DNA of 50,470 nucleotides. Source: an uncultured Pelagibacteraceae bacterium. GTDB lineage: Bacteria; Pseudomonadota; Alphaproteobacteria; Pelagibacterales; Pelagibacteraceae. A model generated the notes under the pieces. The model did no database searches. It was not told the DNA's origin and was given only the letters and a program-made list of their open reading frames with translations. Shown in pieces: positions 14,795 through 22,911 of the stretch. The stretch is taken from positions 1 to 50,470 of the forward strand of contig CACJQI010000009.1 in NCBI GenBank assembly GCA_902595535.1, written 5' to 3'. The position numbers were made by a program, and so were the translations under genes. Numbering within the stretch: position 1 is the stretch's first letter; the number at the start of each line of letters is the position of its first letter.

Positions 14795-16834
14795 ATGAAT
14801 TTTAATTCTTTAGTCTGGTATTCTTCATTAGCAATAGGTGATGAAAAAAATAGTTATGTAGCTGACTTTCTTAATAGAAGTTGTGAACTACTTAATGAAG
14901 AAATAAACCAAGAAATTAAAGAAAAGAAACTTCCTATTAATTTTAAGATTGATTTTTTGCACATACCTAAGGGTGAAGAGGGGGTTGGTTTATTAAATAA
15001 TAAACTAACAAGTTACACAAATCCTGTATTTACAAACGGACACTCAATTCCAAAGTACAATCCTTCAATTGTAGAGAATATAAAGGATAAGAGTTTTTTT
15101 TATTTTCCTCAAAATGTAACTAGTGCAAGTTACGATAAATTTGAAGAAAATGTAAAAAAAAGGATTTTCAAAGTAGGTAGAGCTGATCAACCAGCAAAGT
15201 TAGCATTTATTGATAATGAAATAAAAAAACATTCTTCATCCAAAGTTTATTTTTTTCATCAAGAACTAAGATTATCTGAAAAAATGTTAGCTAATCATAA
15301 TGATGATAAAAATTTTACAAGCTTTTCTTTTAAGGATTTTGACGAAACAACAGCTGATGAAAAAATAAAAACTATTTTGAAAGATTTAAAACCAGAGGAC
15401 TTATTAGTTTTAGATCTTAATTTAAGTAGATTTAAATATATATTTAATTATTTAATTAATAGTAATCTCCAAAACAAAGTTATCAATACATTTGGATCAA
15501 TTGAAAATAGGTTTGAAAAGATAAGTTTCAACTTAATTCAACTAGTAGGTAATCATGGAATTCCATCTGTATCTATTGAAGATCTGATGTCGAAAATTTA
15601 TGGAGAAAATGTAACACCAACAGGTAAAGCTTTGTTATTAGATAGTACATTTAGATTAGAAATTCCTATTTTAGCTTTCCAAACTTTAAAAAAATGTATT
15701 AGTTCTGGATTAACTAAAATTGAAGATCAAAATATTTTAGAAACTTTATCGTCTTTTAATAATGATAGCGATGTCTTTGTTGGAAAACGTATTCAATATG
15801 GTTTTAACGAATCAAATGAAAATATTTTAAAAGAAAATTATGCTTTTACTTTCCCTAATTCTTTGCAAAATGAAAAATTTAAAATTCCAAAAATTCTACA
15901 TCCAACTCAATTTTCAACAGTAAATGGTAAGATACAGCAATTTAATACTGTATATAATTACATCGATGTACTTAGAATAACTAATATTGATATAAAAGAA
16001 AAAACATGGACTGCAGAATTTTATTTAGATCTTGTATCGCAGTCAGATAACCCTTTAGATCAAGTTATCTTTAATAATTTATCCTCAACCAATGATAAAT
16101 TTTCTTCAAAAGAAATTTGGAGAAGGAAAGATGATGATAATTATAATACAGTTAGATATTATGTAGTCGCGAACTTTGACTTCTTAGCAATTGCAGATAA
16201 TTTTCCTTTTGATTGGCAAAGTGTTTATATTTCAATGACACTTAAAGATAATTCTAAGCATATCTTGCAACCAATACCACTAGAATTAGTTGATGATGAA
16301 TTTGATATAAATGAGTGGCATATTGAAAATGCTTTCTCTGGCATAAAATATAAGAAAAACTTTTTATACAAAGATACTGATCTTAAAAAAACAGTTACTG
16401 TATCAAGTGAAAATAGGTTGGGTTGGACTTTGAGAAGAAAGAATACTGCAACTCTATTTAAAATTGGTATACCAATGTTCTTCCTTACTTTCCTAGTTTA
16501 TTATTCTGTATTTTTAGAATTTGACAGATCGAGCGAAAGTATTGGAATTTTAACAACAACCTTCTTATCAGCAATTGCTTTATATTTTTCTGTAGAAAAA
16601 CCTGAACCAAAAAAATTAACAATTATAGATATTGTTTTTATTTGGTTTTATATTGTAAATGGTTTCACTATTACTGCTTTTAGCTTATCTTCATTAATTA
16701 CTGAAAAAATACATTATTACACAAGTGGATTTTTAAAATTTATTATTCCTATATCGTTAATTAGTATAGCAATTTACTTAAACAAAAGAGTTCAAAACAA
16801 CAGAAAAGATATAATACTAGACAGGGATTTATAG
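14795..16834 (+). CDS. pentameric ligand-gated ion channel-like receptor with N-terminal PBP-like domain
   Basis: From about residue 390 to 545 the sequence reads like the extracellular beta-sandwich of prokaryotic Cys-loop-type channels, including the Pro-loop core FPFDW (470-474) and preceding ANFDFLAIAD. Four hydrophobic segments follow at about 557-576 (RRKNTATLFKIGIPMFF entry), 587-604, 612-637 (LTIIDIVFIWFYIVNGF) and 649-668, matching M1-M4. Residues 1-330 look like a type I periplasmic-binding-protein fold (alternating strands and helices, YFFHQELRLSEKMLA). No signal peptide is visible and a stop blocks any upstream extension, which is odd for such a topology. A nuclease-like gene follows after 13 nt. 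Confidence 0.65.
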   Translation: MNFNSLVWYSSLAIGDEKNSYVADFLNRSCELLNEEINQEIKEKKLPINFKIDFLHIPKGEEGVGLLNNKLTSYTNPVFTNGHSIPKYNPSIVENIKDKSFFYFPQNVTSASYDKFEENVKKRIFKVGRADQPAKLAFIDNEIKKHSSSKVYFFHQELRLSEKMLANHNDDKNFTSFSFKDFDETTADEKIKTILKDLKPEDLLVLDLNLSRFKYIFNYLINSNLQNKVINTFGSIENRFEKISFNLIQLVGNHGIPSVSIEDLMSKIYGENVTPTGKALLLDSTFRLEIPILAFQTLKKCISSGLTKIEDQNILETLSSFNNDSDVFVGKRIQYGFNESNENILKENYAFTFPNSLQNEKFKIPKILHPTQFSTVNGKIQQFNTVYNYIDVLRITNIDIKEKTWTAEFYLDLVSQSDNPLDQVIFNNLSSTNDKFSSKEIWRRKDDDNYNTVRYYVVANFDFLAIADNFPFDWQSVYISMTLKDNSKHILQPIPLELVDDEFDINEWHIENAFSGIKYKKNFLYKDTDLKKTVTVSSENRLGWTLRRKNTATLFKIGIPMFFLTFLVYYSVFLEFDRSSESIGILTTTFLSAIALYFSVEKPEPKKLTIIDIVFIWFYIVNGFTITAFSLSSLITEKIHYYTSGFLKFIIPISLISIAIYLNKRVQNNRKDIILDRDL

Positions 16835-16847
16835 TTTTATCTAAATT

Positions 16848-17786
16848 ATGAATAAAGATATAAAAAGGTTCAGATCAATAGATAAAATATATTCAACTTA
16901 TGAGAACACTAGAAATTTTAAGAAGATATTTGGCGTTACAAGAAAAGCTAAAGTAGGTGGTTTAGAACCCGGAAAACAAAAAGATAAAATTGATCCTTTA
17001 TTTGAGATAATTAATACCTTTATACCAGAAAAAGAAAATGGCAAAATCCAAGTTAGAAAAACTTTAAAAAAACTAGGCCTTGAAGCTAAAAGCAATATTG
17101 AGCCAGACTATTTCATTGAAAGTTTGGGATTGGTTTTTGAATTTGATGGGCCAAATCATTATACAGATTCATTTAAGGTAATGAAAGATGAGAGAAAATT
17201 TAAAGGATTGGAGCATATAAGGAAAAATGGAAAAAATTTTAATATAAGGATTATTAGAATTCCTTACTATCTTCAATTGACAAAAGATGTAGCTAAATTT
17301 ATTTTTAGAGATTTAATTAGTCATTTTAGCAAAGTTCTAAAAAATTTACCTTCAAAAGGGTTTTATACAGACAAAAAATATGAAATAGCATTGTCAAAAA
17401 CATATAGAAATATTTTCACAGGTAAACCGGCCAAATCAGAAAATGAAGTATTAAGTTGCGGTCTTCATTCAAGCTTAAGGGTTCCTTCTGAATATACAGA
17501 AAAAGGTATAGAAAAAATGTTAAGTGATTTTAGTTTTATTAGAACACATGAGGATGAAACTATAAAAGCACCCAAGTCGATTGAACACCAATATATGTGG
17601 AGTCTAAAATATTTCATTGATGATATTATGACTTACAATGATGATAAAGAAAATGAAAAATTAGTTCTTCCTACGTGGCATAAAGAATTTATGAAAAGGT
17701 ATAATCATAATATTGAAAATAAAGATAAAAATCTTTTAAAATGTATTTTTACTAGAGATTGGGATAGTGTTATAAGAACTAAATAG
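16848..17786 (+). CDS. PD-(D/E)XK-type nuclease-like protein (DUF559/RAP-like)
   Basis: Residues 85-105 (EPDYFIESLGLVFEFDGPNH) match the core of DUF559- and RAP-like PD-(D/E)XK proteins, in which Asp of PD and Glu of EFDG bind metal, followed by the segment RIIRIPYYLQL. The C-terminal half is unrecognised. It probably binds or cuts nucleic acid in the cytoplasm. The 13-nt spacing from the channel-like gene suggests co-expression, an unusual pairing of a receptor and a nuclease. Confidence 0.6.
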   Translation: MNKDIKRFRSIDKIYSTYENTRNFKKIFGVTRKAKVGGLEPGKQKDKIDPLFEIINTFIPEKENGKIQVRKTLKKLGLEAKSNIEPDYFIESLGLVFEFDGPNHYTDSFKVMKDERKFKGLEHIRKNGKNFNIRIIRIPYYLQLTKDVAKFIFRDLISHFSKVLKNLPSKGFYTDKKYEIALSKTYRNIFTGKPAKSENEVLSCGLHSSLRVPSEYTEKGIEKMLSDFSFIRTHEDETIKAPKSIEHQYMWSLKYFIDDIMTYNDDKENEKLVLPTWHKEFMKRYNHNIENKDKNLLKCIFTRDWDSVIRTK

Positions 17787-17839
17787 TTCCTTATGACGTT
17801 CTTATAAAAAATAAGAAAGTTATATTAATAAAACTATTA

Positions 17840-18106
17840 TTAACCCACCTCATTTTTTAAATATTCTTTAACACGCTCAAAATAAAATTCTTGTCCAGGG
17901 TGTTCTTTGTTTTTCATATGGTCTTCTAATACTATTTCTTCTAAATTATTCACTTCCATATAATCAATAACATGTAATAGAGCATCATTGAATTGAAGAC
18001 CTAGATTATCATCATAGTGCATGGAATCATCTGTTTCTCCTTCAGTTAGTTTGTTTTCGTGTTTCTCTTGTAGTTCAACAAGATAATCTCTTTTAACTGT
18101 AGACAT
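17840..18106 (-). CDS. small acidic hypothetical protein (88 aa)
   Basis: Acidic, helical-looking protein with no recognised family. It lies downstream of the DUF4116/ligase operon on the same strand, separated by 150 bp, so it may be a separate unit. ATG start at 18106 is preceded by a purine-rich AGAGGG stretch that can serve as ribosome-binding site. Confidence 0.6.
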   Translation of the reverse strand: MSTVKRDYLVELQEKHENKLTEGETDDSMHYDDNLGLQFNDALLHVIDYMEVNNLEEIVLEDHMKNKEHPGQEFYFERVKEYLKNEVG

Positions 18107-18256
18107 ATGTAACCCTCTTTATAGTAACTAAATTCATAGGTACGACTTTTTTTTTCATTTTTTTAACTCCATATTACTTAATTTTTGAATAATTGGCTGG
18201 AATTTTTTTTTTAAGATTACGTTTTAATTTCACAAGAATTTAATTTAATTAAATAT

Positions 18257-19852
18257 TTAAAAATATTTTCCTATACCATTATAACTAGAATATAATTTTT
18301 TAATTTCTCCGTTTTTTACCTCAATTACCGTTATTAGATCATCATAACCTCGATCTACCAATTCAGCATCTAGGAATTCTTGTAAAGACTCTCCTTTGTA
18401 AACACAGTCAATCATAATATTAAAATCAGAATTGCCGTATCTTTCATGCTCAATAATTTCTGGAAGCCTTACAGGAACTGATCTTTCTTGAAATTGTTCA
18501 GAATCAAATTCCTCTTTATCTTTAAGTTCAAATTCAAATTGAATAGATCCTTTTGATAAACTCAATAAAGTTAAATATAAACCGTCCTCATACTTATCTT
18601 TTTCTTTTGGAATATGGATCTTGTTATCTTCAAAAACAATTATACCTTCGTTACCTCTGTCACCGTTTTCACCATAATTAAATACACCTTCATATTCCTC
18701 AAAATTAGGTAGGCCTCCATAAACTAAATTTTGTAAATCTTCTACTACCTCCTCTTTTCTAGAATATTTTTTGTAGAAAAGTTCTTCTTGTGATTTATCA
18801 AACTTACCAAAGACAACTTTACCTGCAGGCTCAGTTTTTATGTAAATTTCTTTATTTACTTTTAAGTCTTGTTTAAAAGATTTGTCAGCAAATTGAATTG
18901 CACTTTCATCTTGTTCTATTGCTGCATCAACAATCTCTTTATCTTTTTTTAGACTTTCATGAGCATATTTAAGATTTTGACCACTAATTTTTACTAATTC
19001 TAAAATAAATTCTTTATCTTTAGTTAAAGATTCATCAGCAATGTATTCAACAGCACCAGAGTGGTATTGCCTCACTGCTTCAATTATTAAATCTTTATCA
19101 TATTTTAAGTCCTCGTCGGCATAATCAAATGCACGACCACTATTTTTTACAGCTTCTAAAACAATTTCTTTATTTTTTTTGAATGTATCATCTGCATATT
19201 CTAAGGCATCTCCATATTGTTTAACCGCCTCATGAACAATTTCTTTATCTTTTTTAAAACTATCATCAGCAAATTGTATAGCTGAACCCTCACATTTTAC
19301 CGCAATTAAAACAATCTCTTTCTTTTTTTTAAAACTATCATCAATATATTCAAGAGCATACCCATCTCTTTTTACAGCTTCTAAAACTATCTCATTATCT
19401 TTTCTAAAATTTTCATCCGCATATTGAATAGCTGAGCCATGTTGTTTCACGGCCTCTAAAACTATCTCTCTATCTTTTTTGAAGGCATCATCCGCATACT
19501 CTAATGCTGCACCATGCGCCTTAACTGCGTGTAAAATAACATCTCTATCCTTAGTTAAACTTTTATCCGCATATGAAATAAGTGTTCCATCGATTTTAAT
19601 TGCCTCAAGAACTATTTTTTTATCTTTTTTAAAAATTTGATCTACATATTCAATTGCATAACCGTTATTTTTAATAGCTTCTAGAACTATCTCTTCATCT
19701 TTCTTTAAACTATCATTTGCAAACTGAATCACTGTACCGTTTTGTTTTACAGCTTCTAAAACTATTTCTTTATCTTTTTTAAATTCATCAGATAAATTCT
19801 CTAATTCATAACCAGAGGATTTAACTATTTCTAATGCTTCTTTTTTATCCAT
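18257..19852 (-). CDS. large DUF4116 repeat protein (531 aa)
   Basis: About twelve consecutive 25-residue repeats (consensus FKKDKEIVLEAVKxxGxAI) fill residues 20-325, a long DUF4116 solenoid. The C-terminal ~200 residues form a separate unrecognised domain (FGKFDKSQEELFYKKYSRKE, later EYEGVFNYGENGDRGNEGI). The gene is last in an operon behind the ligase and two hypothetical genes with 6-nt spacing. No signal peptide. A binding scaffold for the ligase operon products is a reasonable guess, not shown. Confidence 0.8.
   Translation of the reverse strand: MDKKEALEIVKSSGYELENLSDEFKKDKEIVLEAVKQNGTVIQFANDSLKKDEEIVLEAIKNNGYAIEYVDQIFKKDKKIVLEAIKIDGTLISYADKSLTKDRDVILHAVKAHGAALEYADDAFKKDREIVLEAVKQHGSAIQYADENFRKDNEIVLEAVKRDGYALEYIDDSFKKKKEIVLIAVKCEGSAIQFADDSFKKDKEIVHEAVKQYGDALEYADDTFKKNKEIVLEAVKNSGRAFDYADEDLKYDKDLIIEAVRQYHSGAVEYIADESLTKDKEFILELVKISGQNLKYAHESLKKDKEIVDAAIEQDESAIQFADKSFKQDLKVNKEIYIKTEPAGKVVFGKFDKSQEELFYKKYSRKEEVVEDLQNLVYGGLPNFEEYEGVFNYGENGDRGNEGIIVFEDNKIHIPKEKDKYEDGLYLTLLSLSKGSIQFEFELKDKEEFDSEQFQERSVPVRLPEIIEHERYGNSDFNIMIDCVYKGESLQEFLDAELVDRGYDDLITVIEVKNGEIKKLYSSYNGIGKYF
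18870..19790 (-). repeat. array of ~75-bp DUF4116-coding repeats
   Basis: The twelve protein repeats are also visible as diverged 75-bp DNA repeats. They are coding and imperfect, so they are not a CRISPR array. Confidence 0.8.
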
Positions 19853-19858
19853 ATATGT

Positions 19859-20560
19859 TTATATTTTTAATTCCATATTACTTAATCTTAAGATTAATTG
19901 ATATTGGTTCTTATTAATTCTGCCATCCAAAAATCCTCTATACGGACTTCCATTTGTTTGAAAAATTAAAGGCTCTTTTCCAGTTTTACCACCACCTAAA
20001 AACATTAAACTCTTTTTATTATCTAATGTTTTTGCCATATCGTATAAAAATTCAAAAGTTAAACCATCGGTGTGTCTTAGTTGAATACTTTTATTAATTA
20101 CAAATTTTTTTAATATTTCATCTCTTTTAAAAAATTTACCGGTCCATTTAAGGGGAGGGGTGTCATCTCTTACATTTGGTACTATTTCTTTTGGATCTTG
20201 TTTTTTTATCTCTTTTCCATCTTTGTTGAACAAAACCTCTTTAATTTTTGGAGGAGAATAGAGAATTTCATTCTTTGAGTTAAATAAAATTCTATCTGTA
20301 TCTCCTATAAATTTACCCGCATATTCAATATCAATATCAACGTCATTATTTAGAATATTTTCCGCTAGTTTAGATTTGTATTGTTTAATTAAACTTTCTT
20401 CAGAGGTTTCATCTGAACTTATAAGTAATCTAGAATTTTTTATGGATTTTCCTTTATAAGCAAGCTTGGGATCATTTTCTTTTATCAAAGATACAAATCT
20501 TACATTTGCGTCTCTCTTCTTTTCGTTTGATATATGTATTTCTTTTAAAGCTATTGTCAT
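19859..20560 (-). CDS. hypothetical protein (233 aa) in the ligase operon
   Basis: No family recognised. Basic and beta-rich in its N-terminal half, with a C-terminal part rich in Gly (FLGGGKTGKEPLIFQTNG), where GGGKTG is reminiscent of a phosphate-binding loop but lacks the usual strand before it. It shares 1 nt with the 199-aa gene upstream and is 6 nt from the DUF4116 gene, so all four genes are co-transcribed. Confidence 0.65.
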   Translation of the reverse strand: MTIALKEIHISNEKKRDANVRFVSLIKENDPKLAYKGKSIKNSRLLISSDETSEESLIKQYKSKLAENILNNDVDIDIEYAGKFIGDTDRILFNSKNEILYSPPKIKEVLFNKDGKEIKKQDPKEIVPNVRDDTPPLKWTGKFFKRDEILKKFVINKSIQLRHTDGLTFEFLYDMAKTLDNKKSLMFLGGGKTGKEPLIFQTNGSPYRGFLDGRINKNQYQLILRLSNMELKI

Positions 20561-21159
20561 TACATCATCTCAAAATCTAAATCGTTATCTTCAAATTCTT
20601 CTACCTCTTCAGGTAGATCTTCACTATGTTCTCCAACCCAATTACAATTTGTTTTACGTCCAATTAAAGCAAAATAATCTTTTTCACCCTTTAAAAGAAT
20701 TCCATCCTCGAGTTTAAAATCAGCATAATAATTAAATGGAAAACTAAAAACTTCGCCTTTGTCTAACTTTGATTTTAAATCTTTATCAAAATCTTTTGGT
20801 TCTAAATGATATACAGAATTAACCTTTAAATTTAGTGCTTCTTCAATAGATGTTGTTGTTAAATCTACCTCTTTACCAAGAGTAGATTCTTCTTTTTTAA
20901 CTTTTTTACCTTCATCATTAATTGCCTCTAATTCTTTTTTTTCAACAAAATTACCTTTATGATCTAAGTAACTACTGCTTATATCACTACTTACAAATAC
21001 TATTCCTGTTTCTTCTTCTAAATTGGCTTTTGAACACTCTTTTCCTTTTTCATCTAAGAATAATCTTTTTTTAAATCCATAAAGTTTTTTTCTATCAATT
21101 TTAGATATTCCAAAAGTAGATTTATTTTTGTTAAGATTAAGAATTAATTCACGCGCCAT
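20560..21159 (-). CDS. hypothetical protein (199 aa) in the ligase operon
   Basis: No family recognised. Charged cytoplasmic protein ending in a strongly acidic tail (DLPEEVEEFEDNDLDFEMM), a feature common in proteins that contact basic partners or DNA-binding proteins. Its start overlaps the ligase gene by 11 nt and its stop touches the next start, showing translational coupling. Confidence 0.65.
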   Translation of the reverse strand: MARELILNLNKNKSTFGISKIDRKKLYGFKKRLFLDEKGKECSKANLEEETGIVFVSSDISSSYLDHKGNFVEKKELEAINDEGKKVKKEESTLGKEVDLTTTSIEEALNLKVNSVYHLEPKDFDKDLKSKLDKGEVFSFPFNYYADFKLEDGILLKGEKDYFALIGRKTNCNWVGEHSEDLPEEVEEFEDNDLDFEMM

Positions 21160-22501
21160 GTTTTTCCCAACCTTTTTTTATGTTTTCTGAAACAAGATTT
21201 TTATAATGATTTAAACCAAGTTTTTCATCCTCAAAGGGATACAATTTTCTTTTTATTGGATCACTTCTTCCTTCAGAATAATCTAAGTAATAACAAAGAT
21301 ATGACGGGTAATCTGATGTTTTTTCTTTATTTGATTTCCAGAACAAAAATTTTCTTATAGCAGTTCCTTTTTTACTTTCTTTTTTAAAAATTTCTTTTTT
21401 GATTATTTTACTTTTAGGAAGATCTTTATTGTTAACTTCTTTAAACTCATCTTTAGGAATACCACTTACTTTTATAATTTGATTTATTCCACAATCTTCA
21501 AAATTTGCTTTTTTATCAGATCTAATATTAACAACATTGCAGTTTAATATTGATACCGATCTTGATCTTCCTGTGGCATTTAAGGATTTATTCGAGTATT
21601 CATATTTTAAATGTCTTATAGGTTCATCATTAGACTTATCTCCTTGAAATTCTAATAATTTAATTTCACAAACTATTTCAGGTTTTATAAAATTATATGC
21701 AGACCCATTTGAAGCTATTTTTTGAAAGTTTGAATTAATTTTTAATTTAACTAATTTTTTATAAAGATCTTTTCTTAAGTTAGTTGGTATATTACCACAC
21801 GACCCCACGTGTAAAATTTCATTTTCATTTAAAAAAACACCAAGTGAAATTGATCTAATTTGATTGAGTGTCTTACCTAATGTATATCCAGTTATTAATA
21901 AGTCTGCAGTTTCTTCTTTTTTAATTTTATAAACAGCACTATCATTTCTAACAATTAAACCTTCGGCATTATTTTTAATTACTATTTCTTTAAAATGTTT
22001 ATTTACATCTGAATGTTTTATTTGTTTATGCTCTAATACATGAGATAAGTCTTTAGAATTTTCACCTAAATTTTTTTTTAAAAATTTATATTTTTCATCA
22101 AAACTACTTAAAAGTTTATCAGATATAACTAAATCAAAGACACCCAATCTAAGATTTTTTCTTTTTGATTTATCTCCTAGTCCAGAGATGGTATTTCCGT
22201 AACGCTCTCTTTCTTTTGTTAAAGAATATAATTCACCTGCTAGGATAATATTTTTTGTCTTTGATAATTTTTTGTCTAATTCTTTTTTAATATCACTTAT
22301 TAAAGTTGAAATATCATTTTCATTAGAATTAATTATTTTTGAGTTTTTATTTGATTTACAATAAAACCATAACTGACCATCATATTTTCTTGATAACCAG
22401 TAGTCTCCTTTTGTAACTACATCTATTTCATCGTTAGATAACGAGATATATTTACGTATAACCGAATTTTTATATTTTTTAATTGAACTAGCTATATCCA
22501 T
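21149..22501 (-). CDS. ATP-dependent DNA/RNA ligase-like nucleotidyltransferase
   Basis: The covalent nucleotidyltransferase motifs are present in order: motif I KYDG (Lys 39, the adenylated residue), motif III with AGEL (Glu 90), IIIa GVFDLV (about 121-126), motif IV EGLIVR (Glu 180) and motif V VYKIKK (Lys 192/194). Such enzymes seal nicks in DNA or RNA using ATP. The C-terminal ~240 residues probably include an OB-like domain and an unrecognised extension. It is the first gene of the four-gene operon and is divergent from a 122-aa gene with starts only 18 bp apart. It is separate from the NAD-dependent housekeeping ligase expected elsewhere. Confidence 0.8.
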   Translation of the reverse strand: MDIASSIKKYKNSVIRKYISLSNDEIDVVTKGDYWLSRKYDGQLWFYCKSNKNSKIINSNENDISTLISDIKKELDKKLSKTKNIILAGELYSLTKERERYGNTISGLGDKSKRKNLRLGVFDLVISDKLLSSFDEKYKFLKKNLGENSKDLSHVLEHKQIKHSDVNKHFKEIVIKNNAEGLIVRNDSAVYKIKKEETADLLITGYTLGKTLNQIRSISLGVFLNENEILHVGSCGNIPTNLRKDLYKKLVKLKINSNFQKIASNGSAYNFIKPEIVCEIKLLEFQGDKSNDEPIRHLKYEYSNKSLNATGRSRSVSILNCNVVNIRSDKKANFEDCGINQIIKVSGIPKDEFKEVNNKDLPKSKIIKKEIFKKESKKGTAIRKFLFWKSNKEKTSDYPSYLCYYLDYSEGRSDPIKRKLYPFEDEKLGLNHYKNLVSENIKKGWEKHGA

Positions 22502-22519
22502 TTGAGTATAGTCTATTTT

Positions 22520-22885
22520 ATGGGAATGAATCTATCAAGATTAGATGATGGAGAATTATTCGAATGTTCTAATGGGATGTGGGGTATAATTATGGCATCT
22601 GCTTATAAGACCGGATGGAAACCTTTAGGAACCTTTAAAATGGATGAAAATGATAATCCTGATACAAATTGGGATAAAAATGATTATTCATCACATCAAG
22701 GACAGATAGTTAATGAAACAGATGCTTATGAATTGTCTAAAGCTCTGAAAAAATATATTGAGATTGAAAAAGAAGTTATTGATCCAAATGAATTCTCGGC
22801 AATATCTAAATTTATAGAATGGCTTAACATTAACAGCCATAAAACTAATATTGATGATTATTTTCCAGGTTTTGAAATTAATTAA
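22520..22885 (+). CDS. hypothetical protein (about 121 aa)
   Basis: The frame opens with TTG at 22502, but ATG 22520 (MGMNLSRLDDGE) or 22526 is a more likely start. Contains GMWGIIMASAYKTGWKP and an acidic linker; resembles small uncharacterised proteins that occur near phage or island genes, with no named family. Being divergent from the ligase gene with an 18-bp gap, its promoter must overlap ligase coding sequence. Confidence 0.6.
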   Translation: MGMNLSRLDDGELFECSNGMWGIIMASAYKTGWKPLGTFKMDENDNPDTNWDKNDYSSHQGQIVNETDAYELSKALKKYIEIEKEVIDPNEFSAISKFIEWLNINSHKTNIDDYFPGFEIN

Positions 22886-22911
22886 ATTTATTTAAGGTTC
22901 TTTTATAATTA

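Noticed and set aside
18870..19790. Regular ~75-bp repeats resembling a CRISPR-like array
   Set aside because: They are in frame, imperfect throughout and code for DUF4116 repeats; there are no constant repeats with unique spacers.
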